A stretch of 17,565 nt of DNA, taken from positions 6,267 to 23,831 of the forward strand of contig PDHQ01000443.1 of NCBI GenBank assembly GCA_003339415.1, given 5' to 3'. Positions within the stretch are counted from its first letter, which is position 1. Each line of letters opens with the position of its first letter. Shown piece after piece: positions 9,563 through 17,565 of this stretch. This DNA is from Ophiocordyceps camponoti-saundersi (nom. inval.) (lineage: Eukaryota; Ascomycota; Sordariomycetes; Hypocreales; Ophiocordycipitaceae). The position numbers and the translations under genes are program-made. Under the pieces are notes generated by a model. It saw only the letters and a list, made by a program, of their open reading frames with translations. It was not told where the DNA came from and did no database searches.

Positions 9563-10727
9563 ATGCCCGTCATCGAACCACAGTCCGTCCCCGACTTTGA
9601 TCATCTCCCCCCCGTCGAGGGCATGCCTCAAGGCTGTGCCTGGGGCATCTTCGACGGCCAAGACGGTAAAAAGGACCTCGTCGGCACCCTCAACTTCCTG
9701 ACCCCGACCGTCGTCCGTGAAGCGGCCAAGGAAGTCCGCGATGGCGTTTCCATCTCGCTCAAGTAATGTTTCCCATCACCCGTTTCTCTACTCCCCCGAG
9801 TTTCCCCGGCGCTCATTCATATACACACAACCTGAACTACTACACATACCTACGAATAGCTGGCCCCTCAACGCCCTCTCCTGGTTCGGCCCCTTCGGCC
9901 GTAAAAAACCAGAGCATCGTATCCTCTACCTCCCAGATACGATGGCCAACGTCCCCAAACATGCCAGCGCCTGGGACGACGAGCTCGACATCAACACCCA
10001 GTCGTCAAGCCAGTGGGACAGCCTCTGCCACGTCCAACACCTCCCGTCGGGACTGGCCTACAACGGCTTCCGACCGGATCGCGCCGCCCTCGCCAACACC
10101 TCGTCGACGGCGGAGAACACGCTGCCGACGCTCGACCACTGGCACTCGCGAGGCGCCATGGTCGCCCGCGCCGTCCTCCTAGACTACAAGGCTTTTACCG
10201 AGCAAACGAGCCTGGCTTTCGACCCCCTGGCAGGCGACGCCGTGAGCGTCTCCGATCTAGAAGCCGCCGCCCGTCACTTCGACCTCGTCTTCCGTCCGGG
10301 AGACGTCCTCATCATCCGCCTGGGCACGACCGAAGCCCTCGACGGCATCGTCGCCGAACTCGGTCCCGAAGCCGGTCAAAAGTCCGTCGCCGAAAGGAGC
10401 CGGGGCCGTTGCAGCGGCGTCGTCGGCTCCGAGGAGACGGCGCGCTGGCTGTGGAACCATCGCTTCGCCGCCGTCGCCTCCGACACCCTCGCCCTCGAGG
10501 TCGTGCCGCCCATCCTAGCCGACGGCACCGCGGGCGGCATGGAACATCTCATCCTTCATCACTACATGCTCAGCCTCTTCGGCATGTCCATCGGCGAGCT
10601 TTGGGATCTGGCCGCCTTGTCGCGTCACTGTGCCGCGGCCGATCGTTACTCGTTTATGCTCACGTCGGCGCCTCTGAACCATCCGTGTCTCATCGGCTCG
10701 CCGCCCAATGCCGTAGCGATTTTTTGA
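9563..10727 (+). CDS. Cyclase-family protein (PF04199-type putative metal-dependent hydrolase), two exons
   Basis: The model is exon 1 9563-9762 and exon 2 9860-10727, giving 355 aa. The 97-nt intron (9763-9859) runs from GTAATG to AATAG and splits an Asn codon in phase 2, restoring the family block ...SISLN-WPLN. The family includes bacterial kynurenine formamidase and other putative metal-dependent hydrolases. Fungal features seen are DFDHLPP and WGIFD near the start, GTLNFLTP (about 42-49), FGRKKPEH (79-86), a DHWHSRGAMVARAVLLDY block, RPGDVLIIRLG, an ARWLWNHRFAAVASD block, a long HHYMLSLFGMSIGELWDL helix, and a C-terminal SAPLNHPCLIGSPPNAVAI. The classical HxGTHxDxxxH metal motif reads Q114-x-S-S-Q118-W-D120-x-x-x-H124: two His are Gln, while Asp and the last His remain. 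I believe this is usual in the fungal subfamily. The start has AAC before ATG (A at -3) in an A-rich leader. The reaction is unknown; position suggests a link to the adjacent monooxygenase. Confidence 0.93.
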
Positions 10728-10960
10728 GGTTGATGCAGCGGCATAGGGGGGATGCAAGTTGATTAGTCGTTCCTTTCACTTCATCATAAGTTTGAGAGAG
10801 AAATGCCTCGTGCGACAGTGTAAAAGTCAATGGCATGGTTAATCAAACACTTTAATTCATAAGATTCAGCCGCTATACCGCGAAATCATAAGAAATGTAT
10901 GTATAGTTGAGTATTGCGTATATATAACGAAATTAATTATTCTCAAACATAGAACAACAA
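10728..10960. other. 3' flank of cyclase-family gene; AT-rich leader of tRNA gene
   Basis: This should contain the 3' UTR and polyadenylation region of the cyclase-family gene. The last 60 bases are AT-rich, as is common before fungal tRNA genes. No other gene is seen. Confidence 0.55.
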
Positions 10961-11032
10961 GCGTCATTGGTCTAGGGGTTAGGATTCAACTCTTCCAAAG
11001 TTGAGGCCCGGATTCGAGTTCCGGATGACGCA
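10961..11032 (+). tRNA. tRNA-Gly (anticodon UCC)
   Basis: A complete cloverleaf folds by eye. The acceptor stem GCGTCAT/ATGACGC pairs 7 of 7 (10961-10967 with 11025-11031), with discriminator A 11032. The D arm is 10970-10985. The anticodon stem CAACT/AGTTG (10987-10991 with 10999-11003) closes a 7-nt loop with anticodon TCC at 10994-10996, which reads GGA glycine codons. The T arm is CCGGA/TCCGG (11008-11012 with 11020-11024) with loop TTCGAGT. There is no intron. The internal A box (about 10967-10978) and B box (about 11010-11020) are as expected for RNA polymerase III. CCA is not encoded. Confidence 0.95.
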
Positions 11033-11035
11033 AAC

Positions 11036-11039
11036 TTTT
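11036..11039 (+). terminator. RNA polymerase III T-run terminator
   Basis: A TTTT run starts 4 bases after the tRNA discriminator base, and a stronger T6 run at 11054-11059 could act as back-up. This is the usual Pol III termination arrangement. Confidence 0.75.
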
Positions 11040-11957
11040 GCTAATGCTATAAATTTTTTGTCTAGTCATTTCCACATTTATCCATCTATTCCTCAATGCC
11101 GCTAAGAAGATGGAATCGAATCATTATCATGTCTTTCCTTTTCCTCATCTATCATCTCTTTTTCTTTGCTCTTCGAAGCAAGGCAGCTTCTGACGTAGCA
11201 TCCTAGCTCGTCTTCGGTGCCGCCGCCGCATGTTGATAGCATATTTCCCCTTCTTTTATGCACAGTTACTAAGATGAGCACCTACAAGCTACACGTAGTG
11301 GTCGAAATTGCGTCCGTTGAAACGCGTTTACATACAAGAAAGACTCCAAACTTTTATCCGCCTTCACCTACCGGCTGCCAGTGGTTGCCCACCAATGGGC
11401 CTTTTCGCTTTTCTCACCAACTCATCCAGGTACACACATACCCTACACCAGCTTCAACTCATGCCTCGTACAGGTGCATCGCAGGTGCACAATTCACCTG
11501 TCCTCGTCCACTCGACACGCCCAACGCCCCAGATACCATCTCACGCCGATGCTACGCTATGAAGAAAACACCACCAGAAACATCTACAGTGAACGACGAA
11601 GGAAAGCCTTCCCTCAACTGACAAGGGAGGGAGGTAGGTAGGTAGTTACCCACCCACCACACCGCTTGACCGCGTGTACGGCTTGAAAAACGACACAAGC
11701 ACCATGTTTGGAACGAATCAACAACCAACAGAAGAAGAGCAGCCACGCCAGGCGAGGCTGGCGAAGCTATGCTCGAGCCGGCAAACCTCCTCCCCTCCTC
11801 TTCGTCGCGTCAGCATCTACGCGAGTCGTTGGCAAAAGTCGTAGCTTCAAACGGAAAAGCCAAAAAGAAGCCCGCCAAGCAGAAACAATATCACGTAGAC
11901 GAAGCACAACAGCCGAAGTAAGTAGCAGGAGCAAAAAGACAAACACGAACGATTCAA

Positions 11958-11975
11958 GGGGGGGGGGGGGGGGGG
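11958..11975. repeat. G18 homopolymer
   Basis: Eighteen consecutive G bases followed by an A-rich stretch and a further G4. It is similar in kind to the C tracts elsewhere in the window but not next to a gap. Length may be miscalled. Confidence 0.85.
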
Positions 11976-12336
11976 AATAAAAAAAAGGGGTTGCCGAAAT
12001 GAAAAGGAGGAGGGAAAAAAACAGCATAACAAACAAAAGAGGCAGCACGGAACTGACGACAATCCACCGGACGAACATTCTCCAACGCCAAAGACATGAC
12101 CAGGCAGGGCTTGACAAAATCCGCGAGCGATACTGTCGAGCAGAACAATGTTGACTCCTGTCATCCGATGTGTCATGTAAATCAGTCCCAACGCCTCACG
12201 TAACGGTCCAACACTGTACGGGCCGCCGATAAAAGACCAAGTTTGAGAAACGAGCCTTGTACTTGGCTGTGGCTATACTTCGCTTGACGGTGTAGCCAGA
12301 CAGACCATCGTTTACTGTTCGTGGTCAGCCAAATCC

Positions 12337-13752
12337 TCAGGCGGTCATCGACTGTTGTGTTACCTGGGGGGGACCGGCGGGACCGGGAGGGCCGGGAGGG
12401 CCGGGGGGACCTTGGAGTCCCGGAGCCGGAGCTCCAAAGTGCTGCGGGCCGTATGGACCAGGACCGTGGCTCGGCATGCTCATGTAGTGAGGCGGCGGCG
12501 GAGCGGGCCGGTATGGCGTGCCGACGCCCGAGTTGTTCTGCGATCGGCCCCAGCTGAGACGGACGCGAGAATTCCCGATAGGATACCCCTGCATCTGATT
12601 GATGGCCATCTCGGCGGCGTGCCGGTGCACAAATTGCACGAACCCGCAGCCCTTGCCCGGCGGGATCTTGACGTACGTTATCTCGCCAAATCCTTGGAAA
12701 AAGGACCGGAGTTCGTCCTCGGTAACGTAGCCCGACAGCCCTCCGACAAAGACGGTCGTGTTGTTAGGGTCGGTGAACTGGTTCATCTGCGTCGCCGGAT
12801 TATATCCGCCGTACGCAAAGCCCTGCATTCCTCCCCACATCTGCTGCTGCGGCATGCCAGCATTTCCCATCATGGGACCGCCATGGTGGCCGTGTCCGCC
12901 AAAGCCGTGATTGCCGCTGGAATCCCTCGCCGTCAGCCCATGCGGAGACGGCTTCGTAGGAAGCAAACTCACCGATTCTTCGGGGTGGCAGTAGAGATCC
13001 TCATAGGCCTGTTACCACAGTACACCCCCTGCATCTCGACAAGAGCCCGCTGCTGGTCGTTCTCGTCGGAAAAGCGGACAAAGCCATAACCTCGGCTCTG
13101 ACCCGACATTGCATCGGTCATAATCTTGGCCGACTTGCATGACGGGAATCGAGCCTGGAAGAGCGAGACCAAAACATATTCGTTGACCTCGGGACCGAGG
13201 TCGCCCACGAAGATGCTGTATTCGGGGCCTCGATCGTCCCTGCACAGCAGGATCAGCACACGTCGACCCCCTTTGGTTGAACGGCTCGCTTATACCTTCG
13301 GTCGACGAGTCCGCCGCCCGAAGCCCAGTTCAGCTTGAACTGGCGCGAACTGTTAGGAACCGCAGTGCCGTTCAGGCCGAGTGCCTTGCTGGCAGCCTCG
13401 GGGGACGAAAATTCGACAAAACAATAACCGGCGTTGCTGAGTCCAAGTCAGTGGCATCCCGACACGGCGCGGAAAGGGCAGTCTCAGCTCACCCTGAGTT
13501 CTTGTCGCGAATGACCTTAACATTGACAGTCTCGCCGGCGGCCGAGAGAAATACACCTTTGATAAAATTTTCGTCCATCCAAGGTTCGAGCTCGCCCATC
13601 CTAAATGTCGCCCATGAGCCTCTGTCGACCCATCGCGAACGCGCGGGGTAGACTCACCAGAGCGTCGTCTTCGGCTGCTCTTGACCGCCCACCGCAGGCG
13701 GTGGGACAGTCGACATATCAGTCGCCGGTGGGGTACCGTTGGGATAGGACAT
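12337..13752 (-). CDS. csx1: Three-RRM RNA-binding protein, Nam8/Csx1/TIA-1 family, five exons
   Basis: Exons are 13752-13658, 13600-13493, 13436-13296, 13239-12973 and 12916-12337, giving 396 aa. Introns are 57, 56, 56 and 56 nt, all GT-AG and all phase 2, three with CTGAC/CTGAT branch sites. RRM1 is about 29-107 (RNP2 LWMGEL 31-36, RNP1 GYCFVEF 71-77); RRM2 about 122-200 (RNP2 IFVGDL 124-129, RNP1 RGYGFVRF 164-171); RRM3 about 257-328 (RNP2 VFVGGL 259-264, RNP1 KGCGFVQF 292-299). A Gly/Met-rich linker (205-250) separates RRM2 and RRM3, and a Pro/Gly tail with collagen-like GPP repeats ends the protein. Family members bind U-rich RNA: yeast Nam8 acts in U1 snRNP splicing, while fission-yeast Csx1 stabilises stress mRNAs. 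Filamentous-fungal homologues are often named Csx1; which role applies cannot be read here, so the symbol is tentative. No internal stop or broken motif is seen. Each splice junction restores the RRM frame, which supports the model strongly. Confidence 0.95.
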
Positions 13753-13758
13753 TTTGCT
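13753..13758 (-). promoter_or_regulatory. Probable 5' UTR splice acceptor just before the start codon
   Basis: In the minus sense a GCTGAC branch-like motif about 20 bases upstream is followed by GCTAG at 13761-13757, then CAAA and the ATG. This matches the branch-to-acceptor layout of the gene's coding introns and suggests a leader intron ending 5 bases before the start codon. I could not fix its donor. Confidence 0.4.
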
Positions 13759-16050
13759 AGCACCGCGATGTCAGCAACGAGACCGGATGCTTGCCGACAT
13801 GGCATAAAGAGGCTTGGACCGCACCAGTGACAGGACTATCCTCCTGAAAAAGGTCAAAGCAGTTGCGAGTACAAGAGGTAACCGACAGTCAATAATCTTC
13901 AAACAAGAACGAGTCTGTCGCGCTTCTGCAGTAACGAGCGTCAGCACCTCCGCCCAGATATGAACGGATGACAGCTTGAAGCCACCAGAGAAACTGCGAT
14001 AGAGTTTTGTCGAAGGGGCAAACGCAGATGACCGGGCTAGGGACCTCTCACAAACTGCACCAAACAAGGCGAAATGATGCACTGAAGTGATGGATGACTT
14101 CGTCGGGCAGATAAATATCGTCCTACCTCGTAGCGGAGGAGCAGGGTATCAGGTCTCTCCGAGCGGTTCTGCGAGCGACTATCTGATGTCGACGGCGGAA
14201 GCCTGTCAGATCGAAACGAAAATCGAGAGAGGCCGGTATCCAGACCAAAAGCCGAGATTCCGAATGATGGTCGAAAGACAAGAAACTCGTCAAGACGCCG
14301 ACACGCCGCAGAGTGAGAGACAATGCTTGGAAAAATTCCGCCCAGGGCAAAGCAGCGATAATGTCCCACAGGTAACCGTCAAGCCGACGCCGCGGTTGCA
14401 GGATACTGCTTGTGCTGAGATCAACCGGATCGTGGAGGCACGCGTTGGCTGAGGTTCCGAAGGATCGTGGTACAACAGCTGAAACGCTCGCAAAATCACC
14501 AGAACCTGCTTGAAAAATTAGCATGCTCAGCATGAGGCTATCGTTGCCAGCCTGTAAAACGTCTGTCGCGTCGCTTGCCCCCTCCCCCAATGGTGAACTT
14601 TTGTGAGTCGGGTGAGTTCATGAATGTCCCGCTGGCGACACGAGTCGAGCTGAACTGACTGCGACGGGCGCGAGGCATGTGAAGGGTAAACATCTTGTTC
14701 GCATTGGCCTTCGACAAAACCGCTCGTAGCTAACGATGATTGCCGCATCTAATTCGAGTTTTTTTTTTTTGCAGTATCACTTCTGCAACTGAGGCGCAAG
14801 TATAGCTTCGACGGACGGGTATGAGAGAGGGACTGAGCAGGCGGTGTAGTCATGTCGGTCCAATGTGGAGAACAAGGCCTCGTCATGCGACAGCGACACT
14901 CACAGTCGTGGTGGTTGATGGGACTCGTCGTAGGGTGAAGATATTGCAACTCGTGATCAAGACTCGGCTTGGCGTGGCGGTGAGGGTCTGGTCTGGCATG
15001 CTGACTAGATGCAGCAATTTCCAAAGAGGGTTTTTTTTTTGGTGACGGGAGGTCGATCAAGGTTAAGCGGCGCGCTGTCGGAAGAAGAGTTTTTTTTTCG
15101 GACGGCAGCGCGGCAGCAGATATGCTCTTGTAGATGTGTGGCGACGACACGAAAGCGATGCAAGGCTGAAGGAGGCGCAAGCTCGTGTGGCTCGACGGAT
15201 GAAATGCGGGAGTGCAGAAAATGGGCGGCCAGCCAGAGACGCAGAAAGGCCGCGGGAGTGCGGGAGGCTTGCGCACGGAGCAAGCAACGCAGCGCAGAGG
15301 ACTTGCATAGCATCGACTCTCTGTCGCTCACGCGTAGTCTCGGTCGGGGGAGAGGTTTTGAGGTGAACTGGCGATTTCGTCATTGCCATTGAGGGGTAGC
15401 AACGGGTCCAGGATTGCCACGCGCCCGCCAGGACCAGATCTCGGACTCGACCCGGGGGGGGGGAGGGGAGGGGGGTTTGAAAAGGGGGAGGGGAAGGGGG
15501 CAAAGGGGACGAGCGACAGACAGTAGTCAGTAGGAAAGGAAGCAAGACGTGATAACTTACTTTTAGGCGCCGGTAAAAAACAACCGTAACACTCTCAGCC
15601 AACGTCCAAAACACACGCGCGCGCAAAAGAAGAATCGTCGCGAGAGCGTTGAGATGAGGGAGGGCAAGGGGGGGGGGGGTAAAGAGAGAGAGGGAGAGAA
15701 GGGAAGAAGGGGAGCTAGAGTTAGAAACGGTAGGGGAAGGAAAGGAAAAAAAAAACCCCAACCGAACAACGTTGGACCTCGAGCGTCGAAGCGGGAGCGG
15801 AAAGACGGAAGCAAGCACTTTTTTTTTTCCCTCCCCCAACCCCTTCCTCCTGGGTTTCTTTTCTTCGCCCTTCCCACGACTCGTGCTGCGCTGGCCAGGC
15901 TGGTATGGGAGGCATGTACAGTTACTTCCTGTGGCCCCGACAAGTTCTTGGACTGGGTCGCGCGGGGAGGCGAAGGCAGGGTAAATTGCCTACTAGGTAC
16001 CTGCCTACCACTATCGGCCAGGGGGGAGTGGAGGGGCGTGCGTGTGAGCC

Positions 16051-16078
16051 TGCGTGTGTGTGTGAGTGTGTGTGTGCG
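16051..16078. repeat. (GT)n microsatellite
   Basis: An interrupted GT dinucleotide tract (TGCGTGTGTG... with one GA interruption), followed at 16130-16142 by a (GA)n run. Confidence 0.85.
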
Positions 16079-16785
16079 TCCGAGCTCTGCGTGACCAAGG
16101 ATCTGGGGTTAGTTAAAGTCTTCTTCGGTGAGAGAGAGAGAGGCCAGAGACACACTCCAGAGAGGGAGAGACACTGCCACGTTAAGAGGAGAAAGCACTT
16201 GTCAAGTTGGCCCTCTTTCTTTCTCTCACTCTCTCTCACTCACTCACTCTCTTGTCACTCCTAAGGCTGGTAGAGCGAGATAGCGGAGACAAGCAGTACA
16301 TACATACATAGGTATGTAAGCGTCCAGCCCCCGTGAAGAAGAAAGAGGATGAGGTAAGTGGGAACGTATGTACATACTGTATTTACGTATTATAAACTAG
16401 TACTATATACCTCCACTTCCTGCCTTAGTGGAAGGAAGACTAGGTACCTGGGCACCCAAGCTTGCCAGTATCCGTATCCGTACAGCGCCCTCTGTTCAGA
16501 CTTGAGAGGGTCCAGGAGCGAAAAAGCGGAAATCTGCCGGGTGTGCGGGTAGCAACTCTCAGCCATCGAGGCTTACCTAGGTCAGCAAAAGCGTGTACTT
16601 ATGTATGCACTTACGTAAGGTACCTGTATGGGCATCTCTAAACTCTCGCACCTCTTCCCGTTTTTCTGGCCATCTCTCCATTGACGTCTAGATGCAATAC
16701 AGAGGTCCATACTAAAGTCCCATAGGTATACACTGACGTAGCATAAAATGTGCGCATAACCAGGTGACCGGTTTTACATAAAAAC

Positions 16786-16805
16786 GTATGTATGTATGTA
16801 TGTAT
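16786..16805. repeat. (GTAT)n microsatellite
   Basis: A run of GTAT units flanked by TTTACATA/TTTACATAC, so that part of it can pair with the neighbouring TACATA copies. Confidence 0.85.
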
Positions 16806-16928
16806 TTACATACTGGCAGGCCACTCCCTGGCTTCCAGCGAGGGCCGAACCCATCTGTCGTCAACCTGCCGTGTTCTTTTGTCAGTGGATACGATCAAAA
16901 CTCTGCTAGCTACCTACTGTACTGTACT

Positions 16929-16959
16929 GTACGGATACATATCTACGAATTATCCGTAC
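16929..16959. repeat. Perfect 9-bp inverted repeat
   Basis: Arms GTACGGATA (16929-16937) and TATCCGTAC (16951-16959) are exact reverse complements separated by 13 bases. It could form a hairpin or be a dimeric protein-binding site. It sits at the end of a GTACT tandem, so a chance origin from repeat-rich DNA is possible. Confidence 0.7.
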
Positions 16960-17565
16960 GGAGAGGAAAAAACAAATGGCAGACAACTTATACCCAATCC
17001 TCCTTGGCAAGCACACGAGCTTCTGTCCGCCACCACTCGGCTATTCAAGTTTCGAGCCGTCTGAAAGTCTATTAGGCTTCCTCCGTCTATTCATACATAT
17101 ACATAAATATGTATGTATGTATGTAAACAACACCAACGACGACGACACTAACGATAACAAGAGAGGCCGGTAGCTTGCACACAAATACATATGTATATAC
17201 TATGTACAATGTATGTATGTATATCCGTATGTTGATAGAGTGTTGGCTTAACACGGTTTCCCTCTCGTCTTATCTCTCCCACATCTCTCACCCGTCGTCC
17301 GTCCCTTACCCACGACAAAGATAGCTGGACCGAAAATACTTGAGTTCGCACCCTGTGGCCGTGGAGTATTCATATTTGCCACGGCACCTATTCCTATTAG
17401 ACACGACATTCTGAAATTAGCGGTACGTACCTGATAACAAAGATAATTTTTTTTGCCCGGTACAAAGTCGTAGGACGCCTAAAGTTACTCGTAATCTATA
17501 GGTATCTATCTTTTCTGCCTACCTCTACCTACTTTTACGTTTCTATGCCTAACTAAGCCTACCTA

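Larger units (their letters stand above)
11033..12336. other. Intergenic region between tRNA and the convergent RRM gene
   Basis: There is no confident gene. The right part (about 12000-12336) should be the 3' UTR of the minus-strand RRM gene. Features seen are a TAGG microsatellite (about 11631-11645) and a poly-G run. Plus-strand open stretches, including a possible two-exon reading at 11769-12154, are discussed as a finding. The plus strand is purine-rich near 11700-12050, which makes every frame read as Lys/Arg/Glu-rich and so mimics coding sequence. Confidence 0.5.
13753..16260. promoter_or_regulatory. Long 5' flank/promoter region of the RRM gene
   Basis: There is no confident gene in 2.5 kb. 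Poly-T runs on the plus strand (14759-14770, 15031-15040, 15090-15098, about 15820-15829) are poly(dA:dT) tracts that in fungi tend to exclude nucleosomes. The plus strand is strongly purine-rich from about 15430 to 16180, so the minus strand is CT-rich, as is common in fungal promoters and leaders. G runs occur at 15454-15463 and 15668-15679. Several open stretches of 100-250 codons on both strands (for example 14090-14452 plus and 15063-15839 minus) show no family signature. Confidence 0.45.
16261..17565. other. Gene-free, AT-richer flank with TACA/GTAT microsatellites
   Basis: No gene is supported; all open stretches are under 100 codons and cross repeats. Simple repeats: (TACA)n at 16297-16310, a GTACT tandem at about 16914-16931, (GTAT)n at 16786-16805, 17111-17124 and 17211-17222. 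Many GGTACC, TACGTA and CCTACCTA motifs are scattered to the end of the window. Base composition is clearly more AT-rich than the coding regions. Confidence 0.6.

Noticed and set aside
10013..10762. Arg/Pro-rich 249-codon frame overlapping cyclase exon 2
   Set aside because: It is an out-of-frame shadow of an exon with clear family motifs and has the extreme Arg/Pro/His content typical of wrong frames in GC-rich DNA.
14090..14452. Plus-strand 120-codon open frame with ATG, divergent from the RRM gene
   Set aside because: The composition is ordinary but there is no recognisable domain, and an even longer minus-strand frame (14123-14590) overlaps it. Neither has splice or family support.
15063..15839. 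Minus-strand 258-codon Ser/Pro/Leu-rich open frame
   Set aside because: It spans CT tracts and G/C homopolymers that suppress stop codons. No domain or conserved block is seen, so it is more likely promoter or leader sequence.
16786..17222. CRISPR-like or transposon-end repeats
   Set aside because: The repeats are simple GTAT/TACA microsatellites without unique spacers, target-site duplications or a transposase frame; the host is eukaryotic.

Overview
The window looks like nuclear DNA of a filamentous ascomycete (Pezizomycotina, probably a Sordariomycete). The reasons are short GT-AG introns with CTAAC/CTGAC-type branch sites (four of 56-57 nt in one gene), a eukaryotic tRNA gene with internal promoter boxes, three recognisable fungal protein families, and intergenic DNA full of TACC/GTAT microsatellites and pyrimidine tracts. 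The organism is inferred from these features, not from a database match.

Layout. 1-121 is an almost pure C tract. 122-3370 holds no gene I can defend; one plus-strand frame is unusually open and may be a decayed or multi-exon gene. 3540-5413 (minus) is a two-exon gene for a 585-aa fungal-specific protein with an F-box-like segment. 5414-6579 is intergenic and runs into C tracts (6580-6651, 6745-6765) around an N gap (6667-6669). 6766-8709 (minus) is an intact 647-aa Baeyer-Villiger-type FAD monooxygenase. 8710-9562 is a shared divergent promoter region. 9563-10727 (plus) is a two-exon, 355-aa cyclase-family (PF04199-type) protein. 10961-11032 (plus) is tRNA-Gly(UCC). 11033-12336 is intergenic with a poly-G run and a weak two-exon candidate. 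12337-13752 (minus) is a five-exon gene for a 396-aa, three-RRM RNA-binding protein of the Nam8/Csx1/TIA-1 family. 13753-17565 is a long gene-poor flank with poly(dA:dT), GA, GT and GTAT repeats and a perfect 9-bp inverted repeat.

How the genes fit together. The monooxygenase and the cyclase-family protein are transcribed divergently from an 853-bp spacer. One plausible reading is a small catabolic or secondary-metabolite module in which the BVMO inserts oxygen next to a ketone and the cyclase-family protein acts on the ester or lactone. That is inference from chemistry and position only. The other genes look like housekeeping or lineage-specific genes with no visible link to this pair. I found no clearly new system; the divergent pair is the best candidate for a functional unit.
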